From assembly GCF_018403765.1 (NCBI RefSeq), contig NZ_BOVQ01000005.1, positions 124,001 to 188,000 of the forward strand: a DNA stretch of 64,000 nucleotides, written 5' to 3'. A program made the position numbers and the translations under genes. The DNA comes from Lactococcus nasutitermitis (GTDB lineage Bacteria; Bacillota; Bacilli; Lactobacillales; Streptococcaceae). The notes beneath the pieces were generated by a model. The model was not told where the DNA came from and searched no databases. It saw only the letters and a list, made by a program, of their open reading frames with translations. Shown piece by piece: positions 50,802 to 59,482 of the stretch. Numbering within the stretch: the stretch's first letter is position 1; each line of letters opens with the position of its first letter.

Positions 50802-52823
50802 ATGGCAAATTATTTATTAGAAATTGGGCTGGAAGAAGTGCCTGCACACTTGGTAACGCCGAGTGTCAATCAATTAGTGGAACGTGTTTCTGCATTTTTA
50901 AATGAACATCGTGTGACTTTTGGAGCGATTAAAAAATACTCGACACCACGACGTTTGACAGTATTGGTTGAAGGTTTGGCGGAGGCAAGTGCTGCGCTTG
51001 ACGAACAAGTCAAAGGACCGTCAGCAAAAATCTCTAAAGATGCTGAGGGAAATTGGTCCAAAGCAATCCAAGGTTTTTCTCGTGGACAAGGTGTTTCACC
51101 AGATGAATTGGTGCTTGACGGCGATTATTATTATGCGAAAAAGCACATGGAAGGTGTCGCAACAACTGATATTCTGGCGAAAATTGGCGAAGAAGTCATT
51201 CGCAAGATGCAATTTTCGACGTATATGAAGTGGGGAAATAATAGTTTTCTCTTTGTGCGTCCTATTCAGTGGATTGTTTCTTTGCTAGATGATGAGATTG
51301 TGCCTTTTGAGTTGCTTGATGTGACGGCTGGTCGCGTGTCTCGCGGACATCGGTTTTTGGCAAATGTTGACTTTGATATTGCGACAGCAACAGATTATAT
51401 CGCAGATTTGCTGGAGCGTTTTGTCGTGGCAGATGCGGAACATCGTAAAGCTGAGATTTCAGCGCAGATTTTAGCTTTAGCGGCTGAAAATCGTTGGCAA
51501 GTGACTTTACATGAGGAGTTGCTCGAAGAAGTGAATAATCTTGTGGAATATCCAACAGCATTTATTGGTTCATTTGATGAGAAATATTTGGCTGTTCCAG
51601 CGGAAGTTTTGGTCACTTCAATGCGTGATAATCAGCGTTATTTTGAGGTTTATGATATAAATGGAAAATTGGCGGCGAATTTTATTTCCGTGCGAAATGG
51701 AAATGCAGAGCATATCGAAAATGTCGTGTCTGGAAATGAAAAAGTGCTGGTTGCGCGACTTGAAGATGCAAAATTCTTCTGGGAAGAAGACCAAAAATTA
51801 AAACTTGCTGATTTGGTTAAAAAACTAGAAAAAGTGACTTTCCATGCGAAAATAGGCTCTATGACAGAACACATGGCGCGGACAAAAGTTCTTGCTGAGA
51901 AGTTGGCTGTTTTGACAGAACTGTCAAAAACGGAAACTGCTGATGTGGCGCGTGCTGCAGAGATTTACAAGTTTGATTTGCTGACAGGAATGGTTGGTGA
52001 ATTTGACGAGTTGCAAGGTGTCATGGGTGAAAAATATGCGCGCTTGGCTGGAGAAACTGCGGGAGTAAGTGTGGCAATTCGTGAGCATTATTTGCCAACT
52101 TCCGCTGAGGGAGAATTGCCTGAGACGACTGTTGGTGCGGTTTTGGCGGCTGCGGATAAGATTGACAGTATTTTGTCATTCTTTGGCGCGGGCTTAATTC
52201 CATCTGGTTCAAACGACCCTTACGCTTTACGTCGTGCGGCTCAAGGTTTAATTCGGATTATTGGAAAACAAAATTGGCATTTTGATTTTGCTGATTTTAT
52301 TGACACATTTCCTAGTGAAAATCATGCAGAAGTGCTGGAATTTGTGCGTGGACGTGTTCAGAAAATTTTGCTTGAACAGGGCATTCGTTATGATATCGTG
52401 GAAGCTGCTATTCATACAGAAACTTTTGATATTGCTGCTATGCTGGAAAGTGCTGCTGTAATTGATGCTCACAAATCTCATGCACCATTCAAAGCTGCAG
52501 TTGAAAATATTTCTCGTGTCATTAATTTAACGAAAAAAGGAAAAGTGTCTGCTACTGTCAATCCAGATTTATTTGAAAATGAAGCTGAAAATCAACTTGA
52601 CGAAGCTGTCAAAAACTTGGCAAGCGATTGGGAAAATCAAACAGCAGATGAAAAATTCCGCCACCTTGTCAAAAACATTTCCCCAGCCATCGAAAACTTT
52701 TTTGACAATGTCATGGTCATGGCAGATAACGAGGCTGTCAAAAATAATCGTCTTGCTTTGCTCGGAAAAATCGTTGAATTGACGGTTACAATCGCTGATT
52801 TTAGCCTGATTAACACAAAATAA
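50802..52823 (+). CDS. glyS: Glycyl-tRNA synthetase beta subunit
   Basis: 673 residues. Starts MANYLLEIGLEEVPAHLVTP, with the HD-like domain and a C-terminal anticodon-binding region (SNDPYALRRAAQGLIRI, a strong family motif). Required with GlyQ for tRNA-Gly charging. One full palindrome copy encodes VLTELSKTE near residue 373, and single arms (GCTGTCAAAAA) occur three times near the 3' end as EAVKN or similar. Confidence 0.96.
   Translation: MANYLLEIGLEEVPAHLVTPSVNQLVERVSAFLNEHRVTFGAIKKYSTPRRLTVLVEGLAEASAALDEQVKGPSAKISKDAEGNWSKAIQGFSRGQGVSPDELVLDGDYYYAKKHMEGVATTDILAKIGEEVIRKMQFSTYMKWGNNSFLFVRPIQWIVSLLDDEIVPFELLDVTAGRVSRGHRFLANVDFDIATATDYIADLLERFVVADAEHRKAEISAQILALAAENRWQVTLHEELLEEVNNLVEYPTAFIGSFDEKYLAVPAEVLVTSMRDNQRYFEVYDINGKLAANFISVRNGNAEHIENVVSGNEKVLVARLEDAKFFWEEDQKLKLADLVKKLEKVTFHAKIGSMTEHMARTKVLAEKLAVLTELSKTETADVARAAEIYKFDLLTGMVGEFDELQGVMGEKYARLAGETAGVSVAIREHYLPTSAEGELPETTVGAVLAAADKIDSILSFFGAGLIPSGSNDPYALRRAAQGLIRIIGKQNWHFDFADFIDTFPSENHAEVLEFVRGRVQKILLEQGIRYDIVEAAIHTETFDIAAMLESAAVIDAHKSHAPFKAAVENISRVINLTKKGKVSATVNPDLFENEAENQLDEAVKNLASDWENQTADEKFRHLVKNISPAIENFFDNVMVMADNEAVKNNRLALLGKIVELTVTIADFSLINTK
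51910..51929. repeat. Minimal palindrome in glyS
   Basis: TTTTGACAG-AA-CTGTCAAAA, read as VLTELSKTE. Confidence 0.9.
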
Positions 52824-52845
52824 TTTTTGACAGAACTATCAAAAA
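52824..52845. repeat. Minimal palindrome after glyS
   Basis: TTTTTGACAG-AA-CTATCAAAAA, one mismatch; first of two copies in the 68-base glyS gap. Confidence 0.85.
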
Positions 52846-52854
52846 CGAAATTAT

Positions 52855-52878
52855 TTTTTGACAAGTCTGTCAAAAAAA
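52855..52878. repeat. Second minimal palindrome after glyS
   Basis: TTTTTTGACA-AGTC-TGTCAAAAAA, directly before the GGGAGG ribosome site of the next gene. Confidence 0.85.
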
Positions 52879-52891
52879 TCTGGGAGGAAAA

Positions 52892-53134
52892 ATGGCAATT
52901 ACCAATGAACAAATCGCGCGAATTAACGAATTGGCACGCAAGAAAAAAAGTGCTGACGGATTGACAAGCAAAGAATTAGAAGAACAAGCAAACTTGCGCA
53001 GGCTCTACATTGACAGCGTTAAAGAAAGTTTACGCGCACAAGTTGAGACGACAAAATTGGTTGATGACAAGGGAAATGACATCACGCCAGACAAACTCAA
53101 AAAAATCCAAAAAGACAAAGGACTGCGTGACTGA
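52892..53134 (+). CDS. UPF0291 (YnzC/DUF896) protein
   Basis: 80 residues, GGGAGG upstream. Signature INELARKKKSADGLTSKELEEQANLRRLYI, then a C-terminal DKGNDITPDKLKKIQKDKG. A short helical-hairpin protein of unknown function common in Firmicutes. Confidence 0.93.
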   Translation: MAITNEQIARINELARKKKSADGLTSKELEEQANLRRLYIDSVKESLRAQVETTKLVDDKGNDITPDKLKKIQKDKGLRD

Positions 53135-53136
53135 AA

Positions 53137-53310
53137 AATTTTGACATAACGAAGCCGTTGTGAACTTGCTCAGTTGCCAATTTGTCTTGTGATTTTAGTC
53201 ACTTAGAACAAGTGGACAGCGTAGTGTAACGGAGATACGAATTGTGGCTAGTTTGTTTTCCTAGAACCGCCGTAGGGGCTAGAGAATTTATTCTCAGCCT
53301 GTCAAAAAAA
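53137..53310 (+). repeat. Large dispersed element E3
   Basis: About 174 bp, from TTTTGACA to CTGTCAAAAAAA. Contains the GAAGCCGTTGTGAACTTGCT module and the GGACAGCGTAGTGTAACGG and CGGAGATACG modules of E2, then CGTAGGGGCTAGAGAATTTA and TTCTCAGCC, which in reverse form E4. Located between the UPF0291 gene and the fluoride riboswitch. Confidence 0.8.
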
Positions 53311-53335
53311 TGAAGACTAAAAACGACACAGTTTC

Positions 53336-53363
53336 TTGAAAATTTTCAAAAAAGTGTTACAAT
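53336..53363 (+). promoter_or_regulatory. Promoter of fluC operon
   Basis: TTGAAA (53336-53341), 16 bp, TACAAT (53358-53363) with TG-T extension. Confidence 0.65.
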
Positions 53364-53373
53364 ATAATAAAGA

Positions 53374-53477
53374 ATGGCTATGGTGCACAGCCGATAACCG
53401 CTGTCAAGCTAAAAAAACTTGACAACTGATGGCGCCTACAATGTAAGGTTTTTCTTGCACATTGTAGGCGTTTTTTT
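53374..53477 (+). ncRNA. Fluoride riboswitch with terminator
   Basis: Aptamer blocks GGCTATGGTGCACAGCC, GATAACCGCT, a GTCAAG/CTTGAC stem and CTGATGGCGCC follow the crcB-motif pattern. The expression platform is a strong terminator, CGCCTACAATGT / ACATTGTAGGCG plus seven T (53433-53477). Fluoride would stabilise the aptamer and let transcription reach the two exporter genes. Confidence 0.92.
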
Positions 53478-53558
53478 GTGTAAGAAAACCGATTATTTGG
53501 CGACCTGCTATGCCGCTGTTTTGTCATTTTTAGTAAATTTATCATAGAAAGAATAAGC

Positions 53559-53987
53559 ATGAACATTATTATTGTTTTCCTCTTTGGAATTCTTGGCGGG
53601 CTTTCTCGTTTTGAGATTAGCTCCTATCTCCCAAAAATCGGTGCTTTTCCGATTGCAACTTTGCTGATTAATCTGGTCGGCTGTTATTTATTTACCTTTT
53701 TGATAAAAAATTATCTGACGGCAAAAAATGCCAAAGCACGAACGATTTTGGCGCTGGGAACGGGCTATATCGGGACATTTACCACCTTTTCATCTTTTAT
53801 GATGGATTCTGACAATCTCCTGACAACACAGCATTATTGGCTTTTAAGTCTTTATGTTCTGTTGACAGTTGGTGGCGGTTTGGCAATGGCTGCGCTAGGA
53901 ATGTATCATGGACGGCTCGCAGTAGCCTTCCCAACAGCGACAGAGCTTGAAGAAGAAGTCAAAGAGGAAAGCGAGGCAAACAAATGA
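53559..53987 (+). CDS. fluC: Fluoride channel FluC (CrcB), subunit 1
   Basis: 142 residues, GAAAGAA upstream. Four transmembrane helices; GGLSRFEISSYL, Asn in ATLLINLVGCYLF and the phenylalanine motif GTFTTFSSFM. Extra C-terminal acidic tail (TELEEEVKEESEANK). With the next gene it forms the dual-topology-pair type fluoride channel. Overlaps fluC2 by 4 bases. Confidence 0.93.
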   Translation: MNIIIVFLFGILGGLSRFEISSYLPKIGAFPIATLLINLVGCYLFTFLIKNYLTAKNAKARTILALGTGYIGTFTTFSSFMMDSDNLLTTQHYWLLSLYVLLTVGGGLAMAALGMYHGRLAVAFPTATELEEEVKEESEANK

Positions 53988-54343
53988 TTCTAGAATTCGC
54001 CCTTGTCGGCTTAGCATCAGGTATCGGCGCAATCGCCCGTTATCTTTTCAGTAACCTCAGCGTCGTCTTCAAAAAAATCGGTTTTCCTCTGGGAACTTAC
54101 CTCGTAAACATCATTGGTTCCTTATTGATTGGCTATTTTTTCGGGAAACTTGGCAATCAATCAGAAAACTATAAAATCTTTGCGACAGGATTTTGCGGCG
54201 GTTTGACGACATTTTCCACCTATAATTTTGAACTTTTTGATTTACTGGACAAGCACGATTACAAACACTTCGCCGAATATTTCCTATTGAGCTATGGTTT
54301 GGGATTTGTAGCTGTGATTGTTGGTTTGATTTTGGCAAAATAA
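53984..54343 (+). CDS. Fluoride channel FluC (CrcB), subunit 2
   Basis: 119 residues. Same fold: GLASGIGAIARYLFS, GTYLVNIIGSLLIGYFFG and GGLTTFSTYNFELFDLL. Tandem fluC genes with complementary topology are common in Gram-positive cocci. Confidence 0.93.
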   Translation: MILEFALVGLASGIGAIARYLFSNLSVVFKKIGFPLGTYLVNIIGSLLIGYFFGKLGNQSENYKIFATGFCGGLTTFSTYNFELFDLLDKHDYKHFAEYFLLSYGLGFVAVIVGLILAK

Positions 54344-54376
54344 AAAACTCTTTCAAAGAAGAAAGAGTTTTTTATT
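54343..54376. terminator. Bidirectional terminator between fluC2 and the deacetylase
   Basis: AAAAAACTCTTTC / GAAAGAGTTTTTT, serving both convergent genes. Confidence 0.88.
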
Positions 54377-54382
54377 TGCTTA

Positions 54383-55654
54383 TTACCAACCAAAGTAATC
54401 ATGGTGGAGTTGAATCGCACCAGCTTTGTCATAAATGAGCTGACTAACTGTGACAAAGGTATAACCTTGTTGTTTGAGACTGGCGATGATATTTGGAACA
54501 GCAGCGACAGTCCAAGGATGAATATCGTGCATGAGAATAATCGCACCATCATGTGCACCAGCCATTGCCGCACTATAAACAGGAGCACTAGTTGAATCTT
54601 CCCAATCTTGTGTATCTACATCATAATTCACCGCCGACATATTTACAGAGTTCAAAACAGTTTGATTGACCGCTTCATAAGGTGGACGATAGAAAGGCCA
54701 ATTTTGTCCCGTAATTTGTGTGATGAGTGTTGCAGCTCGCGTGATTTCAAGATTTGCAGCAGGAGCCGTAAGACTTGTTAATTCAGGATGTGTCCAAGTA
54801 TGCGAACAAATTTGGTCGCCATCTGCAGTTTGGCGCTTCAAGAGGGCTTCATTTCCTGCGATATGCGAACCAATCTCAAAGAAAGTAGCATGAACATCAT
54901 CTTGCTCCAGTGTATTAAGTAAAGTTGGTGTGGTCGTGGCATTTGGACCATCATCAAATGTCAAAGCGATTAATTTTTTTCCTGCATAAAATTTTTGTAC
55001 GGCTGCCACAAGTGCTTGATTTTCCTTATTTTTAGTAGCAACTGGCAATTTATTTATAGTATTTTGGGCTGTTAATAGATTGCTATTTGTTGGATTTTGT
55101 GTGATGGCTGTTAAAATTTTTTGAAGAAGATTTTGTTCTTTATCACGCGCGCTCACTTGTTTTTTTGCTTGATTGATTTCTTTTTGTGCGTGTGTGAGAA
55201 AGTTGTCCTTTGGAAGTGCGGATAGTACAACAGCTTTAATGCTTTTTTGTGTTGTTGAAGTTTTGACTGTACTTGTTTTTAATGTTTTTCCGAGCATGAC
55301 AGGACTGACGAATAAAGCATTGATTGCGTTTTGTTTATTAACTTTTAAGTCAAGCAAAGAAAGTTTTTCTTTGAATAATTGATAATTTTTATTAGGAATT
55401 TTTCCTTTTTTATCTGTTAGTTTCGTTGAAAAAGCTATTATTTTAGTATTTGTTACGTTTTTTGTAGGGAAAGAATTTTTATAGAGCAGTCCCAAATTTT
55501 GGGATAATTTATTTATACGTTGATTTTCTTGAGTATTTTTTTCTATTTGAAAAATGCTAAAACTAGCTACTATGATGATAAGTGCAAGTAATGAGGTTGC
55601 AAAAATAGTGGCTCTGCGCTTTCGTATTCTCCGATGACGTTTTCTAGTCTCCAT
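54383..55654 (-). CDS. Membrane-anchored polysaccharide deacetylase, PgdA-like
   Basis: 423 residues. Basic N-terminus and one membrane helix (residues 17-36, IFATSLLALIIIVASFSIFQ), an extracellular linker domain of about 190 residues, and a C-terminal NodB domain: TFDDGP (about residue 232), metal-binding SHTWTHPEL, RPPYEAVN and LMHDIH. Probably N-deacetylates peptidoglycan glucosamine, giving lysozyme resistance; another surface glycan is possible. Confidence 0.88.
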   Translation of the reverse strand: METRKRHRRIRKRRATIFATSLLALIIIVASFSIFQIEKNTQENQRINKLSQNLGLLYKNSFPTKNVTNTKIIAFSTKLTDKKGKIPNKNYQLFKEKLSLLDLKVNKQNAINALFVSPVMLGKTLKTSTVKTSTTQKSIKAVVLSALPKDNFLTHAQKEINQAKKQVSARDKEQNLLQKILTAITQNPTNSNLLTAQNTINKLPVATKNKENQALVAAVQKFYAGKKLIALTFDDGPNATTTPTLLNTLEQDDVHATFFEIGSHIAGNEALLKRQTADGDQICSHTWTHPELTSLTAPAANLEITRAATLITQITGQNWPFYRPPYEAVNQTVLNSVNMSAVNYDVDTQDWEDSTSAPVYSAAMAGAHDGAIILMHDIHPWTVAAVPNIIASLKQQGYTFVTVSQLIYDKAGAIQLHHDYFGW

Positions 55655-55716
55655 AAGATTACTTCCGACGAATTATTTTGATTACAAAAAGATTGTAGCA
55701 CTTTGAACAAAGATTG

Positions 55717-56301
55717 TCAAAGAACTTTGTGGGAATAAAGTTTATTTTCCTTAATGTAGTCAAGCACGGATTGGGGTAATAAATAAGTGGGGTCAATATT
55801 TTGACTGAACATCTCGCGAATAAGTGTGCTGGAAATCGGCATGAGCGGACTTTCTAGCCAGATAACTGGGTAGAGCGACTTTGTGACTTCTGATGTGCGT
55901 TTAATAGCAACAAATGTGACCAATTTTACCAGTTCATCAATCTTGTACCATTTGGAAAGATAATCCACCATATCACTACCGATGATAAAATAAAAATCTG
56001 TGTCAGGGTACTGTTTTGTGAGGAAAGACAGGCTATCAAAAGTATAAGATTTTCCTTTTCGTTCAATTTCTAGTAATGAAAGTTCAAGATGCGGATTGTT
56101 TGCGATAGCAAGTTCAAGCATTTTCACACGATGTTCTGCGGGAATTGTTGACTTTTCATCAATATGTGGTGGAAGATATTCGGGCATGAGCCAAACTTTA
56201 TCAAGCTGGAGACGTTGAGCGACTTGGTCTGCCATCATCAAATGTGCGTGATGAACAGGATTGAAATTACCACCTAAAATTCCGATTTTTTTTCTAGTCA
56301 T
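55717..56301 (-). CDS. nadD: Nicotinate-nucleotide adenylyltransferase
   Basis: 194 residues from the ATG at 56301; longer frames start at 56319 inside the promoter. GILGGNFNPVHHAHL is the nucleotide-binding HxGH-type motif and PISSTLIREM the second motif. Makes deamido-NAD from NaMN. The -10 box (TG-T-TATAAT, plus-strand 56308-56316) ends 6 bases before the ATG, so the mRNA may be leaderless. Divergent from pncB. Confidence 0.93.
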   Translation of the reverse strand: MTRKKIGILGGNFNPVHHAHLMMADQVAQRLQLDKVWLMPEYLPPHIDEKSTIPAEHRVKMLELAIANNPHLELSLLEIERKGKSYTFDSLSFLTKQYPDTDFYFIIGSDMVDYLSKWYKIDELVKLVTFVAIKRTSEVTKSLYPVIWLESPLMPISSTLIREMFSQNIDPTYLLPQSVLDYIKENKLYSHKVL

Positions 56302-56307
56302 GAGTTG

Positions 56308-56316
56308 ATTATAACA
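56308..56316 (-). promoter_or_regulatory. Extended -10 promoter of nadD
   Basis: Minus-strand TG-T-TATAAT, ending 6 bases before the nadD ATG; the expected transcription start is at or next to that ATG. No ribosome site can fit between. Confidence 0.6.
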
Positions 56317-56441
56317 CATTTGCTAGGACAACGATATTTCACTAAATTTACTAGAAAAATGGTTAATTATTTAAAAAGTCGTAAGATTTTGGTAAAATAA
56401 ACTTATTAGATTTTCATTAAAAAGAAGTATGGAGAATAAGT

Positions 56442-57920
56442 ATGCCACAGCTTTATCAAGATGATAGTTTGACATTGCACACAGATTTGTATCAAATCAA
56501 TATGATGCAAACTTACTGGAAATTAGGACGTCACACGCGACGTGCGGTTTTTGAGGTTTTCTTTCGTGAGATGCCTTTTGCAAATGGATATGCCGTTTTT
56601 GCTGGTTTGGAGAGAATGGTCGATTATTTACAACATTTGAAATTCTCAGAAACTGATATTGATTATCTACGTGAATTAGATTATCCTGAGGATTTTCTTG
56701 ACTATCTTAGAAATTTCACATTTAGTTGCACGGTACGCTCGGTTAAAGAAGGAGAACTTGTTTTTGCTAATGAACCTTTGGTACAAATTGAAGGTCCGCT
56801 TGCTGAATGTCAGTTGGTTGAAACTGCTGTATTAAATATTATCAATTTCCAAACTTTGATTGCGACGAAGTCGGCGCGAATTAAGTCTGTGATTGGTTCA
56901 GACCCTTTGTTGGAATTTGGAACACGGCGAGCGCAAGAGTTGGATGCAGCGATTTGGGGAACGCGCGCAGCATATATTGGTGGTGCGGATGCAACATCAA
57001 ATGTGCGTGCCGCGAAGATTTTTGGCATTCCTGCAAGTGGCACACACGCACACGCACTTATTCAAAGCTACGGCAATGATTATGAGGGCTTCAAAGCATA
57101 TGCCGAGACACATCATGATTGTGTATTTTTGGTAGATACTTATGATACCTTACGTGTTGGTGTGCCAGCAGCGATTAAGGTCGCGCAGGAATTTGGTGAT
57201 AAAATCAATTTCCAAGGGGTGCGAATTGACTCTGGTGATATGGCTTATATTTCCAAGAAAGTTCGACAACAGCTTGATGATGCAGGCTTTACTGAAGCGA
57301 AGATCTATGCGTCCAATGATTTGGATGAGTCAACTATTTTAAGTTTGAAGATGCAAAAGGCGAAAATTGATGTTTGGGGAGTCGGAACAAAATTGATTAC
57401 GGCTTACGACCAGCCAGCGCTTGGTGCCGTGTATAAACTGGTGTCGATTGAAGATGAAAAGGGCGAGATGAAAGATACCATCAAGCTCTCAAGTAATGCT
57501 GAAAAGGTTTCGACACCGGGTAAAAAACAGGTTTGGCGGATTACACGCGGTAGTGATGGGAAATCTGAGGGGGATTATATTACTTTTAGTGATGAACGTC
57601 CTGACTTAGTTGATGAGATTTATATGTTCCATCCACTTTATACTTATATCAATAAAAATATTCGAGATTTCAAGGCAAAAGCCTTGCTGACGGAGATTTT
57701 TGTTGATGGTGTTCTGAAGTATCAACTGCCAAGTCTTGTTGATATTAAAGAATTTGCAAGAGAAAATCTGAGTGAGTTATGGGACGAATACAAGCGGGAC
57801 TTGAATCCGCAGCCGTATCCCGTTGACTTGTCACAGGAATTGTGGAATCACAAGATGCGCTTGATTTCGCAGGTACGGACAACGGTTGCTGAGACACGAT
57901 TGGATAAAAATGAGATTTAG
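56442..57920 (+). CDS. pncB: Nicotinate phosphoribosyltransferase
   Basis: 492 residues. DLYQINMMQTYW at the N-terminus, EFGTRRAQELDAAIWGTRAA, SGTHAHALIQSYG, DTYDTLRVGVP and GVRIDSGDMAY are family motifs. Converts nicotinate to NaMN, feeding NadD. Followed by an acetyltransferase and nadE, so this locus holds the three steps of NAD salvage from nicotinate. Confidence 0.95.
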   Translation: MPQLYQDDSLTLHTDLYQINMMQTYWKLGRHTRRAVFEVFFREMPFANGYAVFAGLERMVDYLQHLKFSETDIDYLRELDYPEDFLDYLRNFTFSCTVRSVKEGELVFANEPLVQIEGPLAECQLVETAVLNIINFQTLIATKSARIKSVIGSDPLLEFGTRRAQELDAAIWGTRAAYIGGADATSNVRAAKIFGIPASGTHAHALIQSYGNDYEGFKAYAETHHDCVFLVDTYDTLRVGVPAAIKVAQEFGDKINFQGVRIDSGDMAYISKKVRQQLDDAGFTEAKIYASNDLDESTILSLKMQKAKIDVWGVGTKLITAYDQPALGAVYKLVSIEDEKGEMKDTIKLSSNAEKVSTPGKKQVWRITRGSDGKSEGDYITFSDERPDLVDEIYMFHPLYTYINKNIRDFKAKALLTEIFVDGVLKYQLPSLVDIKEFARENLSELWDEYKRDLNPQPYPVDLSQELWNHKMRLISQVRTTVAETRLDKNEI

Positions 57921-58395
57921 GAAACTCGCAATGACTGAAGCGCGACATTTCTGGCAGCTGCAAAAACAGCTTGATGTTGAAACGGACTTTATGATGTATG
58001 AGCCTGATGAACGCGTGTATGATTTGGGGCGGACAGAGGAATTGATTGAAAGTGCTGATTTTCTGATGGTGGCTGAGGAAAATGGAAAGTTGCTTGGATA
58101 CATTTCGGGAGAACGTGGAGAATTTCGGCGCAATCAACATTCTGTTTATCTGGTGCTTGGACTTTTGACACAGGCGCGCGGAAAAGGGCTTGGGACAGCA
58201 CTTTTGGAACAACTGGAAAGCTGGGCGCGTAGCGAAAATATGAGACGTTTGGAGTTGACAGTTGAAGTGACTAATCAGCCAGCACTTGCGCTTTATCAGA
58301 AAATGAATTTTCTGATAGAAGGAACAAGACGTGACAGTATGTGTGTCGCAGGTCAGTTTGTTGATGAGTATTTGATGAGTAAAATTTTATTTTGA
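57910..58395 (+). CDS. GNAT-family acetyltransferase in the NAD operon
   Basis: 161 residues from ATG 57910, overlapping the pncB end by 11 bases; the first beta strand FRKLAMTEA supports this start. Acetyl-CoA motif TQARGKGLGTALLEQLE and ending ALALYQKMNFLIEGTRRDSM resemble RimI/ribosomal-type N-acetyltransferases. Substrate unknown. Confidence 0.85.
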   Translation: MRFRKLAMTEARHFWQLQKQLDVETDFMMYEPDERVYDLGRTEELIESADFLMVAEENGKLLGYISGERGEFRRNQHSVYLVLGLLTQARGKGLGTALLEQLESWARSENMRRLELTVEVTNQPALALYQKMNFLIEGTRRDSMCVAGQFVDEYLMSKILF

Positions 58396-58444
58396 CAGGC
58401 TGAGAATAAATTATCTAGCCCCTATGGCAGTTCTGTCAAAAAAG
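58390..58444 (-). repeat. Large dispersed element E4
   Basis: 55 bp bounded by TTTTGACAG and CTGTCAAAAA; inside GGCTGAGAATAAATTATCTA and GCCCCTATGGCAGTT, the reverse complement of the last module of E3. Starts inside the acetyltransferase stop region. Confidence 0.8.
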
Positions 58445-58468
58445 ATTTAGTTAAAAATGTGTTTAAAA

Positions 58469-58569
58469 ATTTTTGATAGGGCTACAAACTTACAACTTCG
58501 TTATAAGTTCACCCTGTCCGAGAAGGCTGGTGCTAAAGCGCCTAGTCCCTACGGCAGTTCTGTCAAAAA
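58469..58569. repeat. Large dispersed element E5
   Basis: About 101 bp from TTTTTGATAG to CTGTCAAAAA. Shares CCTAGTCCCTACGGCAGTTC and the end arm with E4; the rest (ACAACTTCGTTATAAGTTCA hairpin and GGCTGGTGCTAAAGCGCC) is unlike the other elements. Confidence 0.7.
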
Positions 58570-58598
58570 TATTTTATAGTAAAAATAGAGGAAAAATT

Positions 58599-59423
58599 AT
58601 GTCATTACAAGAAAAAATTATCAAAGAATTGGGCGTTTTGCCTGAAATTGATGCGAAAGAAGAAATTCGTAAATCGGTTGATTTTTTGAAGGATTATTTG
58701 AAAAAATATCCATTCATTAAAAGCTACGTCCTCGGTATTTCCGGAGGACAAGATAGCTCTCTGACGGGACGTTTGGCGCAGATTGCAATGTCGGAAATGC
58801 GTGCGGAGACGGGTGACGACAGCTATAAGTTCATCGCGGTGCGCTTGCCTTATGGTGTGCAAGCAGATGAAGACGATGCACAACGCGCGCTGGCATTTAT
58901 CCAGCCTGATGTGAGCCTTGTAGTTAATATCAAAGAAGCAGTGGACGGACAAGTTGCAGCGCTTGAAGCGGCTGGCGTCACGGTTTCTGACTTTAACAAG
59001 GGAAATATCAAGGCACGTCAACGGATGATTACGCAGTACGGCGTGGCTGGTGGCAATGCTGGCGCTGTTCTTGGGACAGACCATGCGGCAGAAAATATCA
59101 CTGGTTTCTTCACAAAATTTGGCGATGGTGGTGCAGATTTGACGCCTCTCTATCGGCTCAATAAACGTCAGGGCAAAGCCTTGCTTGCTGAACTTGGAGC
59201 AGATAAGGCAATCTATGAAAAGATACCAACAGCAGATTTGGAAGATGGCAAGCCAGGTTTGGCAGATGAAGTGGCACTCGGTGTGACGTATGATGATATT
59301 GATGATTATACGGAAGGTAAAACTGTCAGCCTTGAAGCACAAGCAAAAATCGAAGCTTGGTGGACAAAAACAGAGCACAAACGTCATCTACCTATCACTA
59401 TTTTTGATGATTTCTGGAAATAA
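58599..59423 (+). CDS. nadE: NH3-dependent NAD+ synthetase
   Basis: 274 residues from ATG 58599 with AGAGGA upstream; a longer frame would start inside element E5. ATP pyrophosphatase P-loop [49 protein letters not shown]. Amidates deamido-NAD to NAD, the last step after pncB and nadD. Confidence 0.95.
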   Translation: MSLQEKIIKELGVLPEIDAKEEIRKSVDFLKDYLKKYPFIKSYVLGISGGQDSSLTGRLAQIAMSEMRAETGDDSYKFIAVRLPYGVQADEDDAQRALAFIQPDVSLVVNIKEAVDGQVAALEAAGVTVSDFNKGNIKARQRMITQYGVAGGNAGAVLGTDHAAENITGFFTKFGDGGADLTPLYRLNKRQGKALLAELGADKAIYEKIPTADLEDGKPGLADEVALGVTYDDIDDYTEGKTVSLEAQAKIEAWWTKTEHKRHLPITIFDDFWK

Positions 59424-59425
59424 AT

Positions 59426-59447
59426 TTTTTGACAAGTTTGTCAAAAA
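59426..59447. repeat. Minimal palindrome after nadE
   Basis: TTTTTGACAA-GT-TTGTCAAAAA, 3 bases after the nadE stop. Confidence 0.88.
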
Positions 59448-59450
59448 TAA

Positions 59451-59482
59451 AAAGTAATTCTCAAATCTGAGAATTACTTTTT
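59451..59482. terminator. Bidirectional terminator between nadE and yitT-like gene
   Basis: AAAGTAATTCTCA-AATC-TGAGAATTACTTT plus T run; overlaps the yitT-like 3' end. Confidence 0.88.

Noticed and set aside
58473-58598. Extended N-terminus of NadE
   Set aside because: The extra frame is the translation of dispersed element E5; the ATG at 58599 has its own ribosome site and matches family length.
36414-59447. All intergenic palindromes explained as ordinary terminators
   Set aside because: Most copies are inside genes, several lie between a promoter or leader and its gene (racE, UPF0291), and real terminators stand next to some of them (after nadE, for example). A few may still act as terminators.
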